Positions 17,227 through 24,992 of a stretch of 64,000 nt of DNA are shown here, one piece after another; position 1 is the stretch's first letter; each line of letters starts with the position of its first letter. The notes beneath the pieces are model-generated. The model was not told the origin of the DNA. It worked only from the letters and a program-made list of their open reading frames with translations, and made no database searches. This DNA comes from an uncultured Flavonifractor sp. (GTDB taxonomy: Bacteria > Bacillota > Clostridia > Oscillospirales > Oscillospiraceae). Made by a program: the position numbers and the translations under genes. Location of the stretch: contig CANAAV010000004.1 of NCBI GenBank assembly GCA_947346365.1, forward strand, positions 62,001 to 126,000, written 5' to 3'.

Positions 17227-19593
17227 TTATTCCTTAGAACAGGTCTCTTCTGCACCCTTCTTACTGTTTTTCCCTTTCCGGCTGATCAAAACCCCTCCCA
17301 CACAGCCGCAGGAGAGCAGGATACCCAGATAGGCTCCCGACGGAGTGCCGGTAATGGAAACCCACTCCTGCCCCAATCTCAAATACTGTGCCTGAATCGT
17401 CCTCAGTTCGCTGGAACTGCATCCAAACTTTTCCGCAATCAGCTCCAGGTCCAGCTTGACCTCGCACTCAATTTTTCCATCTGTCACCGTAATGATGGTC
17501 TCGCCGTAAACCGGAGTCTGCCAATCAAGGGAGTCGCCAATCTTCAAGCGGTATTCCCCCGACTGCTTCATCATGGCCATCGTCTCCTGGTTGCCCAGCC
17601 ATGTTACACTGCCGTCCGGCTGTTCCAAGCCGAACTTAGGGTAAAAGTCCATGGACCCGTTGAATCGGTACGTAATGCTCTCGGCCATCTCGCCTCCGCC
17701 TTCCTTGATATGCTCCGGCATAGTCGAGACAAAATGCCCGTAGAGTGTGGAATCCTCTGACCATAGAGCCCCCTTAGCGTCTGTTTTCTCCGCCTGGGTG
17801 CCCGCTGTAGCGTGTTGAATCAGCGTATGGGGATAGTAGTCCCAGTCGTCGTACTTGCCATCGTACACAATGCCGCTAAAAGAGCCGCCCCCGCCTTCTC
17901 CGTTCAAATTTGCCACTTCGCTAATAAAGGGATCATGCTGGTACAGGCCAAAATTGATGGTCTGCGTATAGGGGGGAAGCTCGCTGGCGGGGATAGCAAT
18001 CTCCCACTGGTTGCCTACATGTTTGGCCTCCGCCCCGGATACGCCGCTGATTGTCTCATCCATATTAAGCTGGAACATCAGCATGTTGCCCAGGTCCGTC
18101 GTAATCGCGTACTGGCCGTTGCCATGGGTACCCGCACCCGCAGCGCCGCCGCCTGTCCGCTCTTTAATATAAATGTACACCATATCTCCGTCAAAAACCA
18201 TGGAAGTATTCTCCAGGTAACCGTTGGGATCGTTAGCCGGATATCTTTGGACGGCGTTCCAGTCTTTGTACTGCCCGTCGATGGTGATGCCCTCATAGAC
18301 ACCGCTGTCCGGCCCCTGCTCCACCGGCACGCCATCCACCACCGGGATACTCCCGGCCGGCACGGAATAACCGGCAAATTCAAAGGAAAAATTCGGGTCG
18401 GTTAAATGGCTGGCGGGAATCATCAGTTCGGCATAATAGGCCGCCGCCGAATTGCCGCTGGCCTCATTGGTAACTTTAAAATCAAATCCGCTTATGGAGG
18501 TTTGGAACTGCTCGGAGACTCCGTTCTGGGTGAGTGTAAACATCTGCCAGTTAAAATGATCGATCCACTCACTCGCCGCCTCTCCAGTAAAGCCCAGGTA
18601 GAGGTTCCCCTCCGTATCCCGCGCAACCTTCCATTCATCCACATTTTTGTCCTGGCTATTCTGGATTGCCGTGATCTTCTCCCAATCATCCAGCTTGCCG
18701 TCCACCTCAATCTTTCCCCGTGCGTTGGCCACCAGCGGCTCCGCCGCAGGCTCGGGAGTGGGCTCAGGCGTAGGCGCCGGCGTTTCCTCCGGCTCCTTGA
18801 CGCCGCCCAGTTCCTCCGATGTGACCGAAGCGCCGCAGAACTCCATGGTGAAGGGCTGCGGCTTCAAAGCGTCCGCCGGAACATTTACAGACAGCTCATA
18901 ATTTCCATCCATATCGCCTATGATGTCTATGCTGCCCTGATCCACAACGGTCCACTCCTGGAAACACGTATATTCTCCACTCTGCTGCGCCCCGTTCCAG
19001 GTAATATTAACCCTTCCGGAGGTTCCGTCCTCATAGGTAAAGTCGCAGGTTTTACTGGCGTACCAAGGATTTCCCGTCTTTCCTCCAAACGCAAGGGATA
19101 GATCTCCGCTCTCCAGGCTCGCATCCCAGCCGGCTACTTCAGAATCATTTGAAGCATATGTATAGGAAGTCCTGCCGCCGAAAGGCTGGAACGTCTCCTC
19201 CACCGGAGGTGTGCTTTCCAAACTCTCTTCGGGATTCTCCTCCCCCCCGGGTACGCCTTCTTCTTCACCGGGCGTCTGACTCTCAGAGGGCGCAGGCTCC
19301 TCTTCTCCGGAAGCGCCGCTGTCGGTGGGCGCAGGCTCCTCTTCTCCGGAAGCGCCGCTGTCGGTGGGCGCGGGCTCCTCTTCTCCGGAAGCGCCGTCGC
19401 CGGTGGGCGCGGACTCCTCCGCCTCAGGCAGTCCGTCTTGAGCCGGTGGACTCTCTTGGACCTGCCCCGTTTCCACAGGTCCAGCGTCCCAATCGGGATC
19501 ATTTAAAGCCGATGCGCCGACCGTCAAGGTGGCGGCCAGGAAACAGCCCGCCATTCCCAGGGCCGCCGCCCGTCTCAAGCTTCTCATTTCCAT
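17227..19593 (-). CDS. Secreted protein with three DG-DW repeats and a Firmicu-CTERM-like sorting tail
   Basis: 788-residue exported protein, probable substrate of the exosortase next to it. A signal peptide (MEMRSLRRAAALG, hydrophobic stretch, VGASA) is followed by an acidic Pro/Glu/Ser/Gly linker with 13-residue repeats (about 71-110) and a globular part with two Cys pairs. A Pro-Thr-Glu spacer and three domains follow, each opening with a DG-x3-DW motif (about 298-304, 439-445, 578-584) like those in CBM9/DOMON-type modules. The C-terminus is tripartite: GTPSG at about 749, a 17-residue hydrophobic helix, and RKGKNSKK. Start: ATG at 19593 fits the signal peptide; an ATG at 19629 has no ribosome site and one at 19587 is also possible. 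Confidence 0.85.
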   Translation of the reverse strand: MEMRSLRRAAALGMAGCFLAATLTVGASALNDPDWDAGPVETGQVQESPPAQDGLPEAEESAPTGDGASGEEEPAPTDSGASGEEEPAPTDSGASGEEEPAPSESQTPGEEEGVPGGEENPEESLESTPPVEETFQPFGGRTSYTYASNDSEVAGWDASLESGDLSLAFGGKTGNPWYASKTCDFTYEDGTSGRVNITWNGAQQSGEYTCFQEWTVVDQGSIDIIGDMDGNYELSVNVPADALKPQPFTMEFCGASVTSEELGGVKEPEETPAPTPEPTPEPAAEPLVANARGKIEVDGKLDDWEKITAIQNSQDKNVDEWKVARDTEGNLYLGFTGEAASEWIDHFNWQMFTLTQNGVSEQFQTSISGFDFKVTNEASGNSAAAYYAELMIPASHLTDPNFSFEFAGYSVPAGSIPVVDGVPVEQGPDSGVYEGITIDGQYKDWNAVQRYPANDPNGYLENTSMVFDGDMVYIYIKERTGGGAAGAGTHGNGQYAITTDLGNMLMFQLNMDETISGVSGAEAKHVGNQWEIAIPASELPPYTQTINFGLYQHDPFISEVANLNGEGGGGSFSGIVYDGKYDDWDYYPHTLIQHATAGTQAEKTDAKGALWSEDSTLYGHFVSTMPEHIKEGGGEMAESITYRFNGSMDFYPKFGLEQPDGSVTWLGNQETMAMMKQSGEYRLKIGDSLDWQTPVYGETIITVTDGKIECEVKLDLELIAEKFGCSSSELRTIQAQYLRLGQEWVSITGTPSGAYLGILLSCGCVGGVLISRKGKNSKKGAEETCSKE
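19288..19420. repeat. 39-bp in-frame tandem repeat in the cargo gene
   Basis: Units begin at 19288, 19327 and 19366 with a partial fourth at 19405, an exact 39-bp period. The first two are identical and the third differs at a few bases. They encode 13-residue units of the type EEEPAPTDSGASG in the linker. Near-identity suggests recent expansion and likely length variation between strains. Confidence 0.92.
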
Positions 19594-19693
19594 TGTTCCA
19601 TCCCAGCCTTTCCGTCTCCCAATATTCATTACACGCCAGTGAATGTACGCTCTGAAACTCTTGTTTCACAAATCAATCTATATATCAACCGCC

Positions 19694-19748
19694 TTTATGC
19701 CACAAATATGTATTTGTGGCATAAAATAATTGTACAATTATTTTATGC
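19694..19748. repeat. Two overlapping perfect dyads in the 5' leader of the cargo gene
   Basis: Dyad A: 15-bp arms 19694-19708 and 19711-19725 (core TGCCACAAATA). Dyad B: a 30-bp perfect palindrome 19719-19748 (half-site GCATAAAATAATTGT). They share 19719-19725, so as RNA hairpins they would be mutually exclusive; as DNA they could be operator sites. They lie between the predicted promoter and the start codon. Confidence 0.85.
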
Positions 19749-19777
19749 GTGTTCCGCTATTTTATGTGTGTTCCGCT
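19740..19777. repeat. 19-bp direct repeat next to the dyads
   Basis: Two adjacent copies of ATTTTATGYGTGTTCCGCT (19740-19758 and 19759-19777) differ at one base. The first overlaps dyad B. Together with the dyads they form a compact block just downstream of the predicted transcription start. Confidence 0.85.
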
Positions 19778-19788
19778 CAATATTTCTT

Positions 19789-19817
19789 ATTATACTACAA
19801 TTTTTTATCTATTACAA
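19789..19817 (-). promoter_or_regulatory. Candidate promoter of the XrtG-type operon
   Basis: On the minus strand TTGTAA (19812-19817) and TATAAT (19789-19794) are 17 bp apart. Transcription would start near 19782 and give a leader of about 190 nt that contains the direct repeats and both dyads. The surrounding DNA is AT-rich, so chance matches are possible. Confidence 0.55.
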
Positions 19818-20177
19818 ACAAATTATCCTCATTTCTTCTATTATTTACCATCTCCTTCTCCAACACGTATTGCCGGTCTTCCGTCAAAAAGTATCAGTTT
19901 CCGCTGTCATGCACATGTTAACGGGCGTGAAAGCACAAGAAATCCTGCTCTCTTGACAACTTAAAAATAATCCATATTCCCACCGGCATTTCATTTTCAC
20001 TCTCAGCCAGTGCTCCAGCCCCATTTTAATTATAAATAATTTCTCATTTCTCGGGAGCTGCTGCGTAAATTTGGTGCCGTTTTGCGTAAATCGGGTTGCT
20101 CCACATCCTTCCAACCGGTATTTCCAACAGGAGCTCCCCTTAGGCGGGAACACAACTCCCACCCAAGGGGCTCTGTT

Positions 20178-20399
20178 GGAAACATAAAAGCGGTGCCGAG
20201 CTTTCAAACTCAACACCGCTTTGAATAAAATCAATGCAACGCACGGCCATTTACCCAATCCAGCCTTGAAAATAAAAGCTGAACCGGGTATAATAGCTTT
20301 CGTGGTGTAGTTCATAGACTACTGTGCTGAGTGCTTATACCACTCGTACAGGGCCGTGGGGTGCGCCAACACCCTGCGGCCTGCCGCATTTATGTTTCC
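20178..20399. repeat. 16-bp inverted repeat bounding a 222-bp segment
   Basis: GGAAACATAAAAGCGG at 20178-20193 and its reverse complement with one mismatch at 20384-20399. The ends resemble terminal inverted repeats of a miniature element. No target-site duplication is obvious, so the mobile-element reading is tentative. Confidence 0.6.
20266..20294 (+). promoter_or_regulatory. Consensus-like promoter with no gene behind it
   Basis: TTGAAA (20266-20271), 17 bp, TATAAT (20289-20294) on the plus strand, 11 of 12 consensus bases. No plus-strand coding region follows. A transcript from about 20301 would run into the hairpin at 20498-20536, giving an RNA of about 235 nt. Confidence 0.55.
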
Positions 20400-20497
20400 A
20401 GTGCCCATTTTAACTGATGTTTTACAGAATTGCAAGGGCCTCTCAAGAAATTTCCACTCCTTAAGAGATACTCCTCCGGCTGCACCCCTTCTTCCGC

Positions 20498-20536
20498 CAA
20501 AGGCGTGGGTTCAATACTGTTGAACCCACGCCTTTG
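20498..20536 (-). terminator. Strong hairpin after the radical SAM gene
   Basis: A 17-bp perfect inverted repeat (arms 20498-20514 and 20520-20536) with a 5-nt loop begins 8 bp after the stop at 20544. The arms end in CAAAGG / CCTTTG, so it could stop transcription from either side, though no long U-run follows. Confidence 0.7.
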
Positions 20537-20543
20537 CAATGTA

Positions 20544-21440
20544 TTACTCTAAAAAGCTCAGCTGCCGCTCTGCGTATCCCCGCTGATAAGCGGACACGAT
20601 GTCCCGCATCCGGTAGAGCAGCCCCAGCTCTTCACAGCGGCGAGAAAACGCCTGCCAGAGCTTCTTGGCCCGGGGGCTGGGGCACTCATAGCGCTCCCCA
20701 TATTGGCGCAGGGTACGCTCTGTCAGGCCCTGTCCAGGAAACGCCGTCTCCAAATTTCGCAGATAATACTCCCGCTGCCCCTGCCGCATGGTCATGCCGA
20801 AAGCCGCATAGACAAACCTTGCCCCCGCCTGTGCCGCCTTTTCCGTTACCGTCAGAACATTTTCCTGCGTGTCCTCTACAAAGGGGAGCACCGGCATGAG
20901 CAAAACTCCCGTAAAAATTCCCGCCTGTGAAAGCCGCCGCACCGCCTCCAGTCTCCGGCTGGGCGGGGGCGCCTTGGGCTCTATTTTGGCGGCTAGCCCA
21001 TCGTCCACAGTGGTGATGGTGAGCTTGCACAACACCGGAACGTGCTCTTTCATCGCAGCGAGCACATCAATATCCCGGGCAATCAGATCGCTTTTCGTAG
21101 CGATACCCACGCCGAATCCGTACGCGTCCAACAACTCCAGCCCGTGACGGGTGAGTTGAAGCCGCTCCTCAAAAGGATTATACGGATCGGACATAGAACC
21201 CATTCCCACAGTGCCGGGGCGGATCTTTCTCCTCAGTTCGTCCCGCAGCAGAGGCAGGGCGTCCTTTTTTGCCCTTACCAGATCAAACGGGCCATTATGG
21301 TAGCAATCGCTGCGGGAGTCGCAGTAAATACAGCCATGGCAGCAACCCCGGTAGAGGTTTACCGTATGATCGGTTCCAAACCACGCAGTGGTTTTATTGC
21401 GAATCAGCAGATGCTTTGCCGGAATATACTCCACGCCCAT
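20544..21440 (-). CDS. SPL-like radical SAM protein (SplB-related)
   Basis: 298-residue radical SAM enzyme of the family often annotated 'SPL family' or 'DNA repair photolyase'. The Fe-S cluster motif is RGCCHGCIYCD, with Cys33, Cys37 and Cys40 in CX3CX2C spacing. The TVGMGSMSDPYNP block and the TKSDLIARD segment are typical of the family. Real spore photoproduct lyases carry an extra conserved Cys near residue 140. Here one Cys sits near position 138 (VLCKLTITT), so I leave the substrate open. It has its own terminator and may start the run into gtrA poorly, as the gap is 90 bp. Confidence 0.88.
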   Translation of the reverse strand: MGVEYIPAKHLLIRNKTTAWFGTDHTVNLYRGCCHGCIYCDSRSDCYHNGPFDLVRAKKDALPLLRDELRRKIRPGTVGMGSMSDPYNPFEERLQLTRHGLELLDAYGFGVGIATKSDLIARDIDVLAAMKEHVPVLCKLTITTVDDGLAAKIEPKAPPPSRRLEAVRRLSQAGIFTGVLLMPVLPFVEDTQENVLTVTEKAAQAGARFVYAAFGMTMRQGQREYYLRNLETAFPGQGLTERTLRQYGERYECPSPRAKKLWQAFSRRCEELGLLYRMRDIVSAYQRGYAERQLSFLE

Positions 21441-21529
21441 TCCCCCCTCGATGGCAGCATGGACGTCCTCTTCCCAGCAACAGGGACAGCGTCAGCCTGC
21501 GTTTTTTCAGCGCTTCCACAGCCGTTTCC

Positions 21530-21949
21530 TTACCGCGCCTTACGTCCGCCGCTTTTCCGGAAGGCAAAAAAACGCTGTCCAAAGTAGTTAAGCACGGTAA
21601 ACAGCGCCATACCGCCCAGCTTTGCCAGCCGCTCCCGCCAAATGTCCGGCAGCTCCGCCTGCCCCAGCACCCAATCGACCGCAGGCTGCGCCAGAGTATA
21701 GGCAATCACATAGCACACCGCCACATTGACGGCGAATTTCACCGCTGAACGGCCCAGGTTTTCCTCACTGTGGAAGGTAAAACTCCGGTTGAGAAAAAAG
21801 CTCACCACCGACCCCACGGCATAGGCAATAGCGGTGGAGGGCCAGTAGCCCAGCCCTTCCAGCAAAAACATGGTCACTATGGACAGCGCGGTATTAAAAA
21901 GCCCCACCAGAATAAAGCGGAACATGCTCTGGTCAATCAGTTTTCCCAT
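21530..21949 (-). CDS. GtrA family membrane protein
   Basis: 139-residue protein with four hydrophobic helices and the GtrA signature (FRFILVGLFNT near the start, SFFLNRSFTFHSE in the middle). GtrA proteins are thought to flip polyprenyl-linked sugars. The ATG at 21947-21949 has GGAGG 6 nt upstream and overlaps the stop of the upstream glycosyltransferase by 17 nt, so the pair is coupled and probably works as one lipid-sugar loading and flipping module. Longer frames starting further upstream only read through the neighbour. Confidence 0.9.
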   Translation of the reverse strand: MGKLIDQSMFRFILVGLFNTALSIVTMFLLEGLGYWPSTAIAYAVGSVVSFFLNRSFTFHSEENLGRSAVKFAVNVAVCYVIAYTLAQPAVDWVLGQAELPDIWRERLAKLGGMALFTVLNYFGQRFFAFRKSGGRKAR

Positions 21950-22898
21950 CCAAATCCTCCAATACCTCCCGCAGCAGGAACCGCGGCCGCCCCTTGGTCT
22001 CCAGATAAATTTTCCCAATATATTCCCCAATTACCCCCAGAGAGAGGAGCATCAGCCCGCCGATGGCCCACACGGAGCAGATCACGCTGGCCCAGCCTAT
22101 GATGGTGGCCCCCTGGGCCCAACGCACCACAGAATAGGCCAGCATCAAAAGGCTCACCAAAAAAATCAGAAAACCCAGTATGGTAATATAGCGGATCGGC
22201 TTGACCGAAAGAGAGGTAATTCCCTCCATCGCGAAAGCCACCATCTTTTTCAGGGGGTATTTGCTCTCCCCTGCAAAACGCTCCCCCCGCTCGTATTCCA
22301 CCACGGCGCAGGGGTAGCCCACCAGGGGCACAATTCCCCGCAGGAAGAGATTGACCTCTTTAAACTGCGCAAGTCCCTCCAGCGCCCTCCGGGAGAGAAG
22401 CCGGTAATCTGCATGGTTGAACACCGTCTCCGCTCCCATAAAATTCATAAGCCGGTAAAAGCTCTCTGCGGTAAAGCGCTTAAAAAAGCTGTCCTTTTTT
22501 CGAGAGGAGCGCACACCGTAGACCACGTCGCACCCGGCGTAGTACTGTTCCACCATGGCGTCCACTGTATCCACGTCATCCTGAAGGTCGGCGTCCATAG
22601 ACACCGCCATGTCGCAGCGGTCTTTGGCGGTCATCAGCCCCGCCAGCAACGCGTTCTGATGTCCCCGGTTACGGGAGAGGTCTACCCCAGAAAAAAGAGG
22701 GCACTCTCCATGCAGCCGGACAATCAGCTCCCAGGTCTTGTCCTTGGAGCCGTCGTTGACAAAAAGCACCCGGCTGCAAGCAGAGATCCGCCCCGCCCCA
22801 ATCAGCTCTTCCAGCTTACGGCGCAGCCGCCGGGCGGTCTCCGGCAAAACATCCTGCTCATTGTAGCAGGGAACCACAATATAGAGAATATCATTCAT
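21933..22898 (-). CDS. GtrB-like glycosyltransferase family 2 protein
   Basis: About 321 residues. The N-terminal GT2 domain shows VVPCYNEQ, FVNDGSKD, SRNRGHQNAL and the metal-binding MDADLQD. A C-terminal region has two membrane helices (about 230-255 and 265-290) and the GEYIGKIY motif of polyprenyl-phosphate glucosyltransferases (GtrB/DPM1-like). It probably transfers a hexose from a nucleotide sugar to undecaprenyl phosphate. The start at 22898 has GGAG 9 nt before it; the ATG at 22913 has GGAGG only 1 nt away, which is too close. It is coupled to gtrA. The acceptor glycan is unknown. Confidence 0.9.
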   Translation of the reverse strand: MNDILYIVVPCYNEQDVLPETARRLRRKLEELIGAGRISACSRVLFVNDGSKDKTWELIVRLHGECPLFSGVDLSRNRGHQNALLAGLMTAKDRCDMAVSMDADLQDDVDTVDAMVEQYYAGCDVVYGVRSSRKKDSFFKRFTAESFYRLMNFMGAETVFNHADYRLLSRRALEGLAQFKEVNLFLRGIVPLVGYPCAVVEYERGERFAGESKYPLKKMVAFAMEGITSLSVKPIRYITILGFLIFLVSLLMLAYSVVRWAQGATIIGWASVICSVWAIGGLMLLSLGVIGEYIGKIYLETKGRPRFLLREVLEDLDGKTD

Positions 22899-22922
22899 CT
22901 GCTGAATCTCCATGCCTCCCGC

Positions 22923-23801
22923 CTACACAGTGGCCAAAAGGCGCTCCAGCTCTTGCTTGGAGTAGCGGTAGATCTTGTCGCAAAACTGACACGTGAGCTC
23001 CGCCTCTCCCTGGGTGCGGATCAAATCCTCCAGCTCCGCTCGGCCCAGGCTGATCAGAGCCCGGCTCACCCGGTCCCGGCTGCAATAGCAGCGGTATTCC
23101 ACCGGCCGCTGGGAGAGCACCTCTAATTCAAACTCGCTCAAAACCCGCTCCAGCAGCTCCAGCGCGTCCGCCCCGCTCCGCAGAGCCTCGGTAACGGGTC
23201 CCACCCGTTCCACCCCCCGCTCCACGGCGGAAATCGCCGCCTCATCCGCGCCGGGCAGCAGCTGGATCAAATACCCTCCCGCGCACAGAACCGACTGGTC
23301 CACATCCACCAGCACTCCCAGGGCGCAGGCCGTGGGGATCTGCTCACTTTCCGCAAAATAGCGGGTCACATCCTCCGCAATCTCGCCGGAGACCAGCGGA
23401 ATGGTGCCGATATAGGGCTCTTTCATGCACAGGTCCTTGATAACGGTCAAAGCTCCCTCCCGGCCCACGGCGGCGCCCACGTCCAGCTTTGCCGGCCCTT
23501 TCAAGGGCAGGTCCACCAGGGGCTGCTGCACATAGCCGCGCACATTGCCGGCGCTGTCGGACACGGCGGTAATCCGCCCCAGAGGGCCGCCGCCCTTGAT
23601 TTGGAGGGTTACGGAGCCCGCCTCCTCTTTGAGCTGATCGCCCATCATGGAGCAGGCCATTAAAGCGCGCCCCAGCGCCGCCGTAGCCACGGGCAGCGTC
23701 CTATGAATCTGCCGGGCCCGCTCTACCAAATCCCGGGCGAAGACCGCCGAAGCCTTCACCGGAGCGTTTTTAGCCAATACACGAATAATGCTATCTGCCA
23801 T
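22923..23801 (-). CDS. hslO: Redox-regulated chaperone Hsp33
   Basis: Holdase chaperone switched on by oxidation. The 292-residue protein has the normal Hsp33 N-terminal domain (MADSIIRV start, then ASAVFARDLVERARQ) and the C-terminal zinc redox switch with CYC near residue 231 and CQFC about 35 residues later. These four cysteines bind zinc in the reduced, inactive form. The ATG at 23799-23801 begins the conserved N-terminus; upstream in-frame codons are not family-like. It sits between a methyltransferase and the GtrB-like gene. Assignment is secure. Confidence 0.96.
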   Translation of the reverse strand: MADSIIRVLAKNAPVKASAVFARDLVERARQIHRTLPVATAALGRALMACSMMGDQLKEEAGSVTLQIKGGGPLGRITAVSDSAGNVRGYVQQPLVDLPLKGPAKLDVGAAVGREGALTVIKDLCMKEPYIGTIPLVSGEIAEDVTRYFAESEQIPTACALGVLVDVDQSVLCAGGYLIQLLPGADEAAISAVERGVERVGPVTEALRSGADALELLERVLSEFELEVLSQRPVEYRCYCSRDRVSRALISLGRAELEDLIRTQGEAELTCQFCDKIYRYSKQELERLLATV

Positions 23802-23806
23802 AACTG

Positions 23807-24553
23807 TTACATTTCCTTTCGGGCGGCAAAAAAGATGCGCCGCTCCCCCTCCCTGGGAGGGCACAGTTTCAGCTCGCCATACTGCTTTATTTTCCGAAAA
23901 CCAGCCGCTGACAGCAGTCCCTCCAGCTCCCGCGGCTCATAGGCGTACTCTTCGTGGACTTCCTCCCACCGACTCCACCGCCCGTCCTCCTCCAGGGTAA
24001 ACAGGTCCAGGCCATAGGTGCACACCCGCCTTCTGCGAGAGTAGTCCGCCCGCCAGACTACGTAAGCCTGCTCGTCCTCATCCAAAAACATCTGCCCATC
24101 CAAATCCCGCAGCTTCTCCGGGGTGTTGACATCAAACAAAAACAGCCCGCCAGGCGCCAAAAAGGTGCGCACCCGCCGGAACACCTGGGCCAGGGTTTGA
24201 GGCCGCGTGATATAATTGACGCTGTCCAGGCAGCAGACGCAGGCGTCCACCACGTCGTACAGGTCCAGCTTTTCCATGCTCTGCTGCAAGAACATCGGCT
24301 CCACCGGACAGGCCCCCCGACATTTTTCCGCCGCCTGGGAGAGCATCTCGGCGGAGCGGTCCACCCCAATCACCTCATACCCCCGCCGGGCCAGCTCCAG
24401 CGTCAGGCTCCCCGTGCCGCAGGCCAGATCCAGCACCGTGCGCACGGCAAGGCGGCTGTGGGCAAACTGCCGCTGGATGTAATCAGCCCACCGGACGTAG
24501 TCCACATCGGCGGTAAAGCGGTCATACTGTCCAGCTAAAAACTCATACGCCAT
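23807..24553 (-). CDS. Class I SAM-dependent methyltransferase
   Basis: 248-residue protein with a seven-strand Rossmann methyltransferase fold. Motif I is VLDLACGTGSLTLELA, followed by VIGVDRS with the acidic ribose-binding residue, and then DACVCCLDSVNYI. The N-terminal FLAGQYDRFTADVDY block occurs in a Firmicutes family near hslO or yerC. The substrate cannot be deduced. The ATG at 24551-24553 lies 11 nt inside the yerC gene, so translation is likely coupled. Family certain, function unknown. Confidence 0.9.
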   Translation of the reverse strand: MAYEFLAGQYDRFTADVDYVRWADYIQRQFAHSRLAVRTVLDLACGTGSLTLELARRGYEVIGVDRSAEMLSQAAEKCRGACPVEPMFLQQSMEKLDLYDVVDACVCCLDSVNYITRPQTLAQVFRRVRTFLAPGGLFLFDVNTPEKLRDLDGQMFLDEDEQAYVVWRADYSRRRRVCTYGLDLFTLEEDGRWSRWEEVHEEYAYEPRELEGLLSAAGFRKIKQYGELKLCPPREGERRIFFAARKEM

Positions 24554-24851
24554 CGCCGTCCAATTTCCCCTTGATCCGGGGAAGCACCGCCTGATAGCCG
24601 TCGGCTCCATACTGCAAAGAGCGGTTTACCCGGCTGATGGTGGCGCTGGAAGCCCCGGTGCGCTCCAAAATGTCGTTATAAATCATGCCCTCTGACAGGA
24701 GCATCGCCACTTCAAAACGCTGCTCCATCGCCCGCAGTTCTGCCACGGTGCACAGGTCAGAGAAAAATTTTTTGCACTCCTCCAGATCGCCCAGGGTCAG
24801 GATGGCCTGATAAAGCAGATCGCTCTGCACCCGTTTTTCATTCTTTATCAT
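24543..24851 (-). CDS. YerC/YecD family TrpR-related DNA-binding protein
   Basis: 102-residue protein of the Trp-repressor fold found across Firmicutes. It has the helix-turn-helix segment with TGASSATISRVNRSL and the preceding TVAELRAMEQRFEVA helix. Targets and ligand are not established for the family. The start ATG (MIKNEKRVQSD) is behind GGGAGG with a somewhat long 12-nt spacing. It is first in the run yerC-methyltransferase-hslO-GtrB-like-gtrA and is divergent from the DUF3298-like gene on the plus strand. Confidence 0.92.
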   Translation of the reverse strand: MIKNEKRVQSDLLYQAILTLGDLEECKKFFSDLCTVAELRAMEQRFEVAMLLSEGMIYNDILERTGASSATISRVNRSLQYGADGYQAVLPRIKGKLDGDGV

Positions 24852-24992
24852 CGGTTTGGATACCCTCCCAAGCAAAATGTTTTTAACAGTATCATTTTAC
24901 CAAAGTACCGCATGGAAGTAAACCATTTTTTCACCCTTTCTCCCAAATTGCATAGGCTGATATAGCAAAATTTGGGAAAAGGGGGATTATCT

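Larger units (their letters stand above)
19818..20497. other. Gene-free region with several hairpins
   Basis: I find no convincing gene here. A 143-codon minus-strand frame (19884-20315) has no ribosome site and no recognisable domain. The segment to about 20060 is AT-rich. Further right there is a 10-bp stem at 20121-20130/20173-20182, and a 9-bp stem at 20187-20195/20214-20222 with a U-run on the minus strand. An imperfect GC-rich hairpin of about 14 bp follows at 20349-20383. Together with the promoter at 20266-20294 and the inverted repeat at 20178-20399 this looks like a structured RNA or the remnant of a small mobile element. I cannot name it. Confidence 0.6.

Noticed and set aside
19884..20315. 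143-codon minus-strand frame in the gene-free region
   Set aside because: No ribosome site, odd composition, runs through hairpins and AT-rich DNA. No recognisable family.
20301..20536. 6S, SRP, RNase P or tmRNA gene
   Set aside because: No GGAAGGAAG-type SRP loop, no RNase P GAGGAAAGTCC, no tmRNA tag frame or tRNA-like ends, and the 5' and 3' ends do not pair as in 6S RNA. Left as an unnamed structured region.
20544..21440. True spore photoproduct lyase (splB)
   Set aside because: The radical SAM motif fits the wider SPL-like family, but overall size and blocks are those of the uncharacterised group. The presence of a Cys near 138 alone is not enough.
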